A DNA stretch of 41,068 nucleotides. It comes from Chloroflexota bacterium (GTDB lineage: Bacteria; Chloroflexota; Anaerolineae; Aggregatilineales; Phototrophicaceae). Positions within the stretch are counted from its first letter, which is position 1. The number at the start of each line of letters is the position of its first letter. A model generated the notes under the pieces. It made no database searches and had not been told where the DNA came from. It saw only the letters and a list, made by a program, of their open reading frames with translations. The stretch covers positions 1 through 41,068 of the forward strand of contig JAPOYU010000127.1 in assembly GCA_026706395.1 (NCBI GenBank), read 5' to 3'. This document shows, piece by piece, positions 33,961 through 41,068 of this stretch. A program made the position numbers and the translations under genes.

Positions 33961-35076
33961 CTAACCAATCTCCCGGCCCGTCAGCAGCGCCAGGCTCTGC
34001 CGGTCATGCGGCGGGCTGAACATATTCGGCGGATGACGGTCGCGCCCGTCCAGTTCGCCGATATAAGTCTGCGTCGTCCCCAGGCTATTATGCCCCAGGT
34101 TCTGGCGAATCCGCTCCAGGTCCATGCCGAAATCGTAGGCGTTGCGCGCATACGTCCGGCGCAGGTCATGCGGCTTGACCAAGCGCAAGGCGCCATCAAT
34201 CGTGACCGGATAGGCGTTCATGATGTCGTTGACCGTCCAGGTCCCGATTCCGTTCTGCCTCACAGTCTTGCCACCGCGCCGTATCCCGCGGAAAACATGC
34301 CCCGCCTTGATCTCCGCCTCACGCAGCCAGGCATCGACATACATCAGGCACCAATCCAGCGGACCGTAGGGGATCAGCCGCTGTACCCCGCCCTTGCCTT
34401 CGCGGACCCGCAGCGACAACTCGCCGCCGAGACGCTGCCTCAGGTCGTCGACTTGCAGCGCCGCCGCCTCCGCCGCCCGTATCCCGGTGCAGACCATCAG
34501 GGTCATCAGCGCTGTATCGCGCAGGCCGCGCAATGTTGAGATACCCGGCGCGCGCACCAGAGCGCTGACCTGCCAGGGCTTCAAGCGCAGGTGTTCGCTA
34601 TCGGCGAGATCTTGCTTTTCCACCAGTTTGACCGGGGCCGTCGCCGGATGCACATCGTTTGATATGCGGACGAAAAACTCGTTGACCAGCGCCTGCTGCT
34701 CCGCTTCTGTGTCATCGGGATTGGTCAATTCATAAAGGCGGTCGCGCGCGTCGTTGCTGCGCGTGAGGAGGGCATTATAGCGGCTGCGTATCGTAGCCAA
34801 ATGCGCCAGGACCGTCGCCGGCGAGAGTGCCGCGAGCTTGCGATTCCCTCGCTTGTCCACCCGCGTCCGCTCGTACAGCAGGTAATCGCGGTAGGCTTCC
34901 AGGTCTGGCTGATACCAGGTCAACTGCCTCTCGCTCAGCCATTCAATAAAGAAGCTCAAACGCGACTGTACATCTTTATTGGGATTCTCCGGCATGAGGA
35001 CGGCGTAATTCTCCCGCCGGAGTCTTTTTTTTCGCTCAAAATTAGATATGGGTTTAGATGCGGCTGTCGCTTTCAT
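33961..35076 (-). CDS. Tyrosine recombinase / integrase (XerC/D-like)
   Basis: A site-specific recombinase of about 371 residues from the ATG at 35076 (MKATAASKPI); the frame is open to 35292, but that part looks non-coding and overlaps the dispersed repeat. The N-terminal core-binding domain contains FFIEWLSERQLTWYQPDLEAYRDYL. The catalytic domain has the Arg in CTGIRAAEAAALQ, a Lys in GKGGVQRLIP, HDLR of the H-x-x-R box (PHDLRRTYA), LGHNSLGTTQTYI with the second His and the nucleophile Tyr. All six residues are present. It is not next to tRNA, and no att-site duplication was found, so it may be a chromosomal recombinase or the remnant of an element. Confidence 0.88.
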   Translation of the reverse strand: MKATAASKPISNFERKKRLRRENYAVLMPENPNKDVQSRLSFFIEWLSERQLTWYQPDLEAYRDYLLYERTRVDKRGNRKLAALSPATVLAHLATIRSRYNALLTRSNDARDRLYELTNPDDTEAEQQALVNEFFVRISNDVHPATAPVKLVEKQDLADSEHLRLKPWQVSALVRAPGISTLRGLRDTALMTLMVCTGIRAAEAAALQVDDLRQRLGGELSLRVREGKGGVQRLIPYGPLDWCLMYVDAWLREAEIKAGHVFRGIRRGGKTVRQNGIGTWTVNDIMNAYPVTIDGALRLVKPHDLRRTYARNAYDFGMDLERIRQNLGHNSLGTTQTYIGELDGRDRHPPNMFSPPHDRQSLALLTGREIG

Positions 35077-35165
35077 AAACGTGATTATAATGTGATTCCC
35101 TTCTTCGCGTCGCCTGGCGCTGACAACGGCAATACTCAACGCAATTCGTTTCCACGCATGCAAAA

Positions 35166-35225
35166 GGTTAAATCTCTGTGCCCTCTGTGCCAGCGGGCAG
35201 TGTCTACGCGCCCTCTGTGGCGAAT
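35166..35225 (-). repeat. CACAGAG-type dispersed repeat, copy C (reverse)
   Basis: On the minus strand it reads GCCACAGAGGGCGCGTAGAC, then GGCACAGAGGGCACAGAGAT and TTAACC. It shares the ...CACAGAGGGC(A/G)CAGAGATTT core with copies at 3561 and 9895. It lies in the gap between the recombinase and moxR. Confidence 0.55.
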
Positions 35226-35317
35226 CCCCCTGGATTGAACTCGCTTTCAATCCCAACTGCACATTTCTCATCATTGCCGCCGCGATTCCCATCTCTCACG
35301 GTCGGCGCGTTTCAAGC

Positions 35318-35323
35318 TATAAT
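35318..35323 (+). promoter_or_regulatory. -10 of moxR
   Basis: Perfect TATAAT followed by GGCGGGC, about 40 nt before the start; the same TATAATGGCG context occurs on the minus strand at 25524. No clear -35. Confidence 0.45.
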
Positions 35324-35363
35324 GGCGGGCACTTTCCGCAACCAACATGAAAGCGATCCGTAG

Positions 35364-36356
<993 letters not shown>

Positions 36357-36420
36357 TTTCCCAAAGCGCGCAAAAGAGGCTTGCTTCACCCAAATCAAAC
36401 CCCGTCAAACAGGAAAAGAA

Positions 36421-36479
36421 AAGCCCACCGAAATGTCTTCGGCAGGCGGATATTTACTTGTTATGGCGTCGGCGGGCTT
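36421..36479. terminator. Hairpin between convergent moxR and HU genes
   Basis: AAGCCCACCG (36421-36430) pairs with CGGCGGGCTT (36470-36479, one mismatch). Inside it, CCGAA (36428-36432) can pair with TTCGG (36438-36442). Lying between convergent genes, it may be a bidirectional terminator. Confidence 0.5.
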
Positions 36480-36514
36480 CAATAGCGCTGCATACCCGCG
36501 ACATTATTAACGCG

Positions 36515-36787
36515 CTAATTAACCGCGTCGGATAAGCCTGCGCCCGGCTTGAATTTGACGACTTTTTTCGCTGCAATCTGTATCTCTTCGCCCGTGCGCG
36601 GATTACGGCCCGTACGAGCGCTGCGACTATCGACCGACCAAGAGCCGAAACCGACCAGCGAAATCCGGTCGCCACCCGCGAGCGCGTCACTAACAGACGA
36701 CACGAAGGCGTCCAGCGCCTTGCCGGCATCTGCCTTGCTCAACCCAGACTTGTCAGCGATCGAACCAATCAATTCTGCTTTGTTCAT
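36515..36787 (-). CDS. hup: HU-family nucleoid protein
   Basis: A 90-residue DNA-bending protein of the HU/IHF family. Dimer helices (MNKAELIGSIADKSGLSKAD) are followed by the beta arm with GRNPRTGEEIQIAAKKVVKF (about 60-80), whose Pro intercalates into DNA. Length is exactly normal. AAAGGAGCAG precedes ATG 36787 and is one of the best ribosome sites in the window. The minus-strand TATACT at 36824-36829 is a probable -10, about 37 nt upstream. Expression is likely high, as usual for HU. Confidence 0.93.
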   Translation of the reverse strand: MNKAELIGSIADKSGLSKADAGKALDAFVSSVSDALAGGDRISLVGFGSWSVDSRSARTGRNPRTGEEIQIAAKKVVKFKPGAGLSDAVN

Positions 36788-36823
36788 TTCAACTGCTCCT
36801 TTAAGTCAATGCTCGGCTAGTAG

Positions 36824-36829
36824 TATAAC
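36824..36829 (-). promoter_or_regulatory. Candidate -10 of the HU gene
   Basis: TATACT on the minus strand, 37 nt from the HU start. Confidence 0.4.
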
Positions 36830-36943
36830 ACTTTTTCCCGCTTGCAAAGGCGAAAAGTCTAAACTTGCCCAGTCTATACCACATAATAACAAGACATTAA
36901 TACCTTGAGTGTCATAAAGTGTACATAACCGTCGTCATATCAT

Positions 36944-37849
36944 TCACACAGAGTTAGCCGCTAGAAACGTTTCTACCTCTTTGCGCGTTGGCAAAGCGCT
37001 GCGTCCCCCGATGGCGCGGCAGTTCATCGAGCCGACGGCGGAAGCGAACCTTGCCATGCGCGGCACATCCCAGTTCTGCAATAAGGCGTACATAAACGCC
37101 CCATGATAGGCATCGCCGGCGCCCGTCGTATCCGCCACTTCCACCGCAAATGCCGGTATCTCCGCGATCCCCCCGTCCCAGCAAACCACCGAACCGCGCT
37201 CGCCCAAGGTCACGATCGCGATCAAAGCGCCTTCATCAAACAGTCGTTTGGCGACGGCCGCTGGCGGCGCACCCGGCATCAAGGCCGCCGCCCAGGCTTC
37301 TGGCACGATCGGAACATCGACCAGCTCCAGCAAAGGCTTAATCGCCGCATACGGACTAGCGGGATCAAGCACGATCCGCATGCCCGCCTCACGCGCCCAT
37401 TGCGCCGCTTGCAGCGTAATTTCATTCACCGTGTCCACAAATAGTACGCGCGCGCCAATGATGTCCTCCCGGCTGATCTCGGCCGGGCTGATCGCCGAGC
37501 CCGTCGGCGGCCGTGTGATGATGCTGCGCTCTCCCGTCGGCTCGTCAACCAGAATAACCGATACATGGGATTCGCTGCCCGCCTCAACCAACAGCAGCGA
37601 TACATCCACGCCTTCACCCTGCAGGTCGTCCCGGATCGTGTCGCCGTTGTCGTCATCGCCGATGCGCGCGATGATCTTCGTCCTGGCGCCCAGCCGAGCG
37701 GCAGCCACCAACGCGCATGACGCCAATCCGCCCGGCTGTCGCGTATAGTTCAGGGCGCGCATGTTTTCGTTGCGATGCGGCAGACGCGACACAGTCACGA
37801 TGTGATCAATCGTGCACACGCCGATGCCGACAATGTCCCGGGTCATCAT
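36944..37849 (-). CDS. PfkB-family carbohydrate kinase
   Basis: A 301-residue ribokinase-type sugar kinase. The N-terminus (RDIVGIGVCTIDHIV) and GGLASCALVAAARLG form the first PfkB motif region, and VEVADTTGAGDAYHGAFMYA (about 240-259) is the second, containing the anion-hole GAGD and the catalytic Asp. The substrate could be ribose, fructose or a nucleoside; substrate-loop residues are not diagnostic by eye. The start has two possible ATG codons (37849 and 37846) and a weak ribosome site. It is monocistronic, with HU downstream on the same strand about 156 nt away. Confidence 0.88.
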   Translation of the reverse strand: MMTRDIVGIGVCTIDHIVTVSRLPHRNENMRALNYTRQPGGLASCALVAAARLGARTKIIARIGDDDNGDTIRDDLQGEGVDVSLLLVEAGSESHVSVILVDEPTGERSIITRPPTGSAISPAEISREDIIGARVLFVDTVNEITLQAAQWAREAGMRIVLDPASPYAAIKPLLELVDVPIVPEAWAAALMPGAPPAAVAKRLFDEGALIAIVTLGERGSVVCWDGGIAEIPAFAVEVADTTGAGDAYHGAFMYALLQNWDVPRMARFASAVGSMNCRAIGGRSALPTRKEVETFLAANSV

Positions 37850-38022
37850 GGTCGCTGCTCAACTTCCGTCCCGCCCGAATCGATCGCAATGTTTGTAACC
37901 CATAAGCCAAAATCCTGCAATCACGCGCAAATGCGTACCGGCCGGCATCACTCGAGTGGGAAACGTCTCAATATGTCGCTAGAATTGCGGAATACGAGCA
38001 TTTAGATAAGGAGCCAATCACA

Positions 38023-38499
38023 ATGGAAACCCGCGCTGATTACATTAACGCCTTCCGCCAACTGCCCGCCCAACTGCGAGAAAAAGTCCAGGGGCTTTCG
38101 GTTGAGCAGCTGACCACCGCCTACAACGCGCCGGAATGGACCATCGCTCAAAACATCCACCACCTCGCCGATACGCACATGGTCTGCATCCGCCGCTTCA
38201 AACTCATCTTGACCAGCCCCAGCTTCCAATTCACCGCCTATGACGTAGACGCCATCGCCGAATATCCCGACGCCAAAGACGCCGATATCGAGCACTCGCT
38301 GAAGATCCTCGAAGGCTTGCACGCGCGCTGGGCCATCCTGCTGGAGAACCTGACCGAAGAGGAATGGGGGAAGATCGGCCGCGGCTCCAGCCCGGATCGG
38401 CCCGACCACAGCCTGGAAGATATGGCCCGCGTCTATTCCCAACACGGTCTCAACCACCTGGGGCAGATCCAAGAGGTCCTGGACAAGATGCCGTCGTGA
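38023..38499 (+). CDS. DinB/YfiT-like four-helix metalloprotein
   Basis: A 158-residue protein of the DinB/YfiT superfamily, which includes Ni- or Zn-dependent thiol S-transferases such as BstA. It follows the family order: the metal His in NIHHLADTH (about 44-52) and HGLNHLGQIQEVL (about 140-152) give the three-His site. AAGGAG before ATG 38023 is strong. The next gene starts at GTG 38496 inside its stop codon (GTGA), so the two are coupled. A thiol-detoxification role is inferred from the family, not shown. Confidence 0.85.
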   Translation: METRADYINAFRQLPAQLREKVQGLSVEQLTTAYNAPEWTIAQNIHHLADTHMVCIRRFKLILTSPSFQFTAYDVDAIAEYPDAKDADIEHSLKILEGLHARWAILLENLTEEEWGKIGRGSSPDRPDHSLEDMARVYSQHGLNHLGQIQEVLDKMPS

Positions 38500-39392
38500 A
38501 TGACGCAAACATCTTCATTCCGACCGCGCCGCAATTCGACTTCCGGCAAACCGTCCTCAGCCACGGCTGGCGCATGTTGGCGCCTTTCAATTGGGATGCG
38601 GAGGTCGAAACCCTGCAATACGTCTATCAATCGGCGGACGGCGATGTCCAGCGCCTCTGGATGCGCGCCGCCGAAAACGGAGTCCGCGTCCAATTACCCG
38701 ATCGCCCGGTAATCACGCCCGAATTGAAATCCGAAGTCAGCGCCGCTGTCGAGCGCATGCTCAATACCGGCTGGGATCTGAGCGCCTTTTACACCTGCAT
38801 GCGCGCCTTCGACGGCTACGCCTGGCTGGAACGGGAACGCCAGGGCCGTATCCTCATCAGCCCCAGCCTGTGGGAAGACCTGGCGAAAGTCCTGCTGACC
38901 ACCAATTGCAACTGGTCGCAGACGGTCAATATGTGCCGGAACCTCTGCCAACTCGGCGCTCCGCACCCGACAGTCGAAGGCTGCCAGGCCTTTCCCAGTC
39001 CGCAGCGCATCGCTGACATGGACTTCGAGGAGATGGCGGAAGCCGTCCGCGCCGGCTATCGAAACGCATATTTGCATGAACTGGCGCGACAAATCGCCGG
39101 CGGCGCCCTCGATCTCGATGCTTGGCGCAACCTCGATAGCGACCGCCTGTTCAAAGCGGTTAAAGCCTTGAAGGGCTTCGGGGATTATGCCGCCGGAACG
39201 GTGGCGCGCATGGTCGGCCATTTCGACCGCATCGCCATCGATACCGCCTGCCACGCCATGTTCGCCGCCAGCCACAACAGCGGCGTAAAAGCTGACGCCA
39301 TAGCCATCGCAGCACATTATGAAGGATTCGGACAGTGGCGCGGGCTTGTCCTCTGGATGGATATCATGCGCTACTATTCCACCGTCAACTGA
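38496..39392 (+). CDS. HhH-GPD DNA glycosylase (OGG/AlkA-like)
   Basis: A base-excision repair glycosylase of about 298 residues, translationally coupled to the DinB-like gene (GTG overlapping its stop). The N-terminal FDFRQTVLSHGWRMLAPF matches the OGG/AlkA-type N-domain. The HhH motif reads LKGFGDYAAGTVARM (about 225-239), and IAIDTAC holds the conserved catalytic Asp. The position of the Lys found in bifunctional OGG1/EndoIII is Tyr, as in many MutY proteins, so it should be monofunctional (no lyase). No 4Fe-4S cysteine cluster is seen at the end. Substrate is unknown: alkylated or oxidised purines are possible. Its stop overlaps the convergent peptidase gene by 8 nt. Confidence 0.8.
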   Translation: MNDANIFIPTAPQFDFRQTVLSHGWRMLAPFNWDAEVETLQYVYQSADGDVQRLWMRAAENGVRVQLPDRPVITPELKSEVSAAVERMLNTGWDLSAFYTCMRAFDGYAWLERERQGRILISPSLWEDLAKVLLTTNCNWSQTVNMCRNLCQLGAPHPTVEGCQAFPSPQRIADMDFEEMAEAVRAGYRNAYLHELARQIAGGALDLDAWRNLDSDRLFKAVKALKGFGDYAAGTVARMVGHFDRIAIDTACHAMFAASHNSGVKADAIAIAAHYEGFGQWRGLVLWMDIMRYYSTVN

Positions 39393-40833
39393 TTGGATCC
39401 GCCCCCAGAAAGACGGCCGCATCGGCTTTCAGTTTCGCCAGCGACGGCTCATGCAAATACATCATGTGCCCGGCTTCGTATTCCTCTATGCTCACGTTGT
39501 CGCGCAGGCTGGCGTCCAAGCCCATGTGCGCCAGCGAGTAGTAGGCGGCTTGGAAGGGCGTCGCCAGGTCATAATAGCCCTGCGCCACCAGCACCCGCAT
39601 AAAGGGATTCTTGGCGAAGGCGGCGCGCAAACCTTCGCTCGTATCAGGAAACTGCCCGCCTTGATACTTCCAGTTCTCGTTGACCTTGAAGCTCAAAATC
39701 TCGTAATTCAGGTCCGTCTCGTAACCCAATTGCTCGCGGATGTACTGATTGTAGACGGCCGTATAAGGCGGCACGATGGCGTTCATCGACGGGTCGAAAT
39801 CGAATGTACTGCCCTCGGCTGAAGCCATAATGCCGATAAAGCGGGAATCCAGCCGCCCGACCGCCCGCTTGTCATCGCGCAGCAGCTCCTTGCAGAAGCT
39901 CATGATATTGATGCGCAAGTCCGCGCCCAGGATGAAGCGCTGCGATAATCCAGTGTAACGCGAAAGCCGCTCCGCAACCGCCGAGCGCTCTCCTTCGCTA
40001 ATGCGGTCCCCTTTCGCCAAGGCCACCGTGTAATCCGCTTCCGCCCAATCGGCCGCCTCACCCAGCAGCTCGCGCAACTCTCGTCTTTGCAAATCATCGT
40101 CCAGCTTCCCATGATAGTACGCTGTCGCGCAGAAGCTGGGCAGGTACAGCGTATAGGGCAAGTCGTTGGCTTTGGTGAAGCGCAGGGTCTGGAAGTTCAT
40201 CACAGTCGAGATCAAGACGACGCCGTTGAAGGCGATGCCACGGTCGATCAGATGTCCCGCCAAGCCGGCGGCGCGCGTCGTGCCGTAGCTTTCGCCGGCC
40301 AGATACAAGGGCGAGGTCCAGCGCTGATTGCGCGACAGATACAGCCGGATGAACTCGCCGACCGCTTCCAGATCTTCTTCCAGCCCCCAATACTTCTCGT
40401 TATCGGCGGGATCGGTCGCGCGGGAATAGCCCGTCCCGACCGGATCGATAAACACCAGATCGCCCAGATCAAGCCAGGTGTGGACGTTATCGATCAGCCG
40501 ATACGGCGGCGGCGGCATGAAGCCCTCGGAGCCCATATCGACCCGTTTCGGTCCCAGCGCCCCCATATGCAGCCAGATCGAGGCTGAGCCCGGCCCGCCA
40601 TTGAAGACGAAAATCAGCGGGCGAGATGCGCTGTCATCCCCGTCGACCGTATAAGCGGTATAGAAGATCTGCGCGACGATCACGCCCTTCTCGTCTTTAA
40701 GCGGCATCTTGCCCACCATCGCGCTGTAGCTGAGCGCAGCGTCGCCGAACTCGATCTCGTGCGTCGTAACGATCGGCTCTTCTTCTTTGATATCATCGCC
40801 GGCTGGCTTATCGTTCTCTGGCTTGTCAGTCAT
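39385..40833 (-). CDS. S10 serine carboxypeptidase-like protein, no signal peptide
   Basis: A 482-residue peptidase of the alpha/beta-hydrolase S10 family. The oxyanion region FNGGPGSASIWLHMGALGP (about 77-95), the nucleophile in AGESYGTTRAAG (S182), the acid YYDLATPF and the His in EAGHMMYLHEPS are all visible. S10 enzymes are usually secreted; here the N-terminus (MTDKPENDKPAGDD) is acidic and without a signal, so it may act in the cytoplasm. A minus-strand TATAGT (40872-40877) lies about 40 nt upstream, a possible -10. Substrates are probably C-terminal residues of peptides. Confidence 0.85.
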   Translation of the reverse strand: MTDKPENDKPAGDDIKEEEPIVTTHEIEFGDAALSYSAMVGKMPLKDEKGVIVAQIFYTAYTVDGDDSASRPLIFVFNGGPGSASIWLHMGALGPKRVDMGSEGFMPPPPYRLIDNVHTWLDLGDLVFIDPVGTGYSRATDPADNEKYWGLEEDLEAVGEFIRLYLSRNQRWTSPLYLAGESYGTTRAAGLAGHLIDRGIAFNGVVLISTVMNFQTLRFTKANDLPYTLYLPSFCATAYYHGKLDDDLQRRELRELLGEAADWAEADYTVALAKGDRISEGERSAVAERLSRYTGLSQRFILGADLRINIMSFCKELLRDDKRAVGRLDSRFIGIMASAEGSTFDFDPSMNAIVPPYTAVYNQYIREQLGYETDLNYEILSFKVNENWKYQGGQFPDTSEGLRAAFAKNPFMRVLVAQGYYDLATPFQAAYYSLAHMGLDASLRDNVSIEEYEAGHMMYLHEPSLAKLKADAAVFLGADPIS

Positions 40834-40871
40834 GTTCTGGATCTCATTCCGTCGAGCTTGAATTTACACAG

Positions 40872-40877
40872 ACTATA
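40872..40877 (-). promoter_or_regulatory. Candidate -10 of the S10 peptidase gene
   Basis: Minus-strand TATAGT about 40 nt before the start; weak -35. Confidence 0.35.
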
Positions 40878-40966
40878 GCCGCTTGATGCGACTGCGGCAA
40901 TCACAAGCTCTTTCCGCCCGCCACAAAACGCCGCGCCCGATCCAACCAAGGCCGGAGGCATGGGGG

Positions 40967-40972
40967 TATAAT
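40967..40972 (+). promoter_or_regulatory. -10 of recO
   Basis: Perfect TATAAT with a 28-nt distance to ATG 41000; no clear -35. Confidence 0.45.
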
Positions 40973-40999
40973 CAACGCGAGCAACCAATTGAGCCGCCG

Positions 41000-41068
41000 A
41001 TGCCCAAGCCTCAACGCCAATTCCGCACCCAGGCCATCATCCTCAGCCGCCGCGACTTCGGCGAATCC
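41000..41068 (+). CDS. recO: DNA repair protein RecO, N-terminus (3'-partial)
   Basis: Only 23 codons are inside the window. The sequence FRTQAIILSRRDFGES matches the RecO opening (T-x-A-I-V-L-x-R-R-D-Y-G-E). RecO anneals single strands and loads RecA with RecF/RecR. The start ATG 41000 follows a TATAAT at suitable distance, but no strong ribosome site. The rest lies outside, so family assignment rests on the short N-terminus. Confidence 0.65.
   Translation, partial: MPKPQRQFRTQAIILSRRDFGES

Noticed and set aside
35077..35292. N-terminal extension of the recombinase
   Set aside because: It runs through the dispersed repeat, which is non-coding at two other places.

Overview
The window is a gene-dense, moderately GC-rich bacterial chromosome segment. 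A CarD-family regulator, secreted beta-helix proteins ending in a choice-of-anchor-Q-like CDIGA motif, a sugar-type ABC importer without its own ATPase, tandem PHP-domain proteins and phytanoyl-CoA dioxygenase paralogs together suggest a Chloroflexota (Anaerolineae/Caldilineae-like) lineage. This is an inference from gene content, because no rRNA or tRNA is present. Starts are ATG, GTG and TTG, and several convergent pairs share overlapping stop codons.

Layout. 1-3.3 kb: the end of an M23 peptidase, a stretch with hairpins, a short HTH regulator and an isocitrate/isopropylmalate-type dehydrogenase. 3.7-8.3 kb: a small zinc-ribbon protein, two tandem phytanoyl-CoA dioxygenase paralogs and an SbcC/Rad50-like ATPase. 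8.4-12.7 kb: a DCC-family protein, a GNAT acetyltransferase, a small membrane protein, a toast-rack-like beta protein, CarD and a nitrilase-superfamily amidase. 12.8-15.4 kb: a large beta-helix protein whose signal peptide is interrupted by an in-frame TAA.

15.4-23.3 kb is the most coherent accessory locus: aldehyde dehydrogenase, IclR regulator, then (divergent) an importer of substrate-binding protein plus two permeases, followed by two tandem PHP-domain proteins. Palindromes with the half-site GCGCAAC lie both upstream of the dehydrogenase and upstream of iclR. A Shine-Dalgarno-led 11-codon leader ORF precedes the binding-protein gene. A hairpin separates the binding protein from the permeases. 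Copies of the last 17 codons of the second permease gene follow each PHP gene, a scar of module duplication. The likely scheme is an IclR-controlled uptake and breakdown route for a sugar or phosphorylated compound; the substrate is unknown.

23.4-29.3 kb: a second beta-helix protein, an orphan ABC-2-like membrane protein, a GT4 glycosyltransferase, a 3'(2'),5'-bisphosphate nucleotidase-like phosphatase and a metallophosphoesterase-like protein. 29.4-34 kb: a heterodimeric ABC exporter with one degenerate ATP site and a two-domain thioredoxin. 34-41 kb: a tyrosine recombinase, a MoxR ATPase, HU, a PfkB kinase, a DinB/YfiT protein translationally coupled to an HhH-GPD DNA glycosylase, an S10 peptidase without signal peptide, and the start of recO.

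No CRISPR array, rRNA, tRNA or insertion sequence was recognised. Three degenerate copies of a CACAGAGGGCRCAGAGATTT-type dispersed repeat sit in three of the longer intergenic gaps. No complete novel defence or biosynthetic system is evident. The strongest unexplained signals are the importer/PHP locus with its leader peptide and duplication scars, and the nonsense codon in the beta-helix signal peptide.
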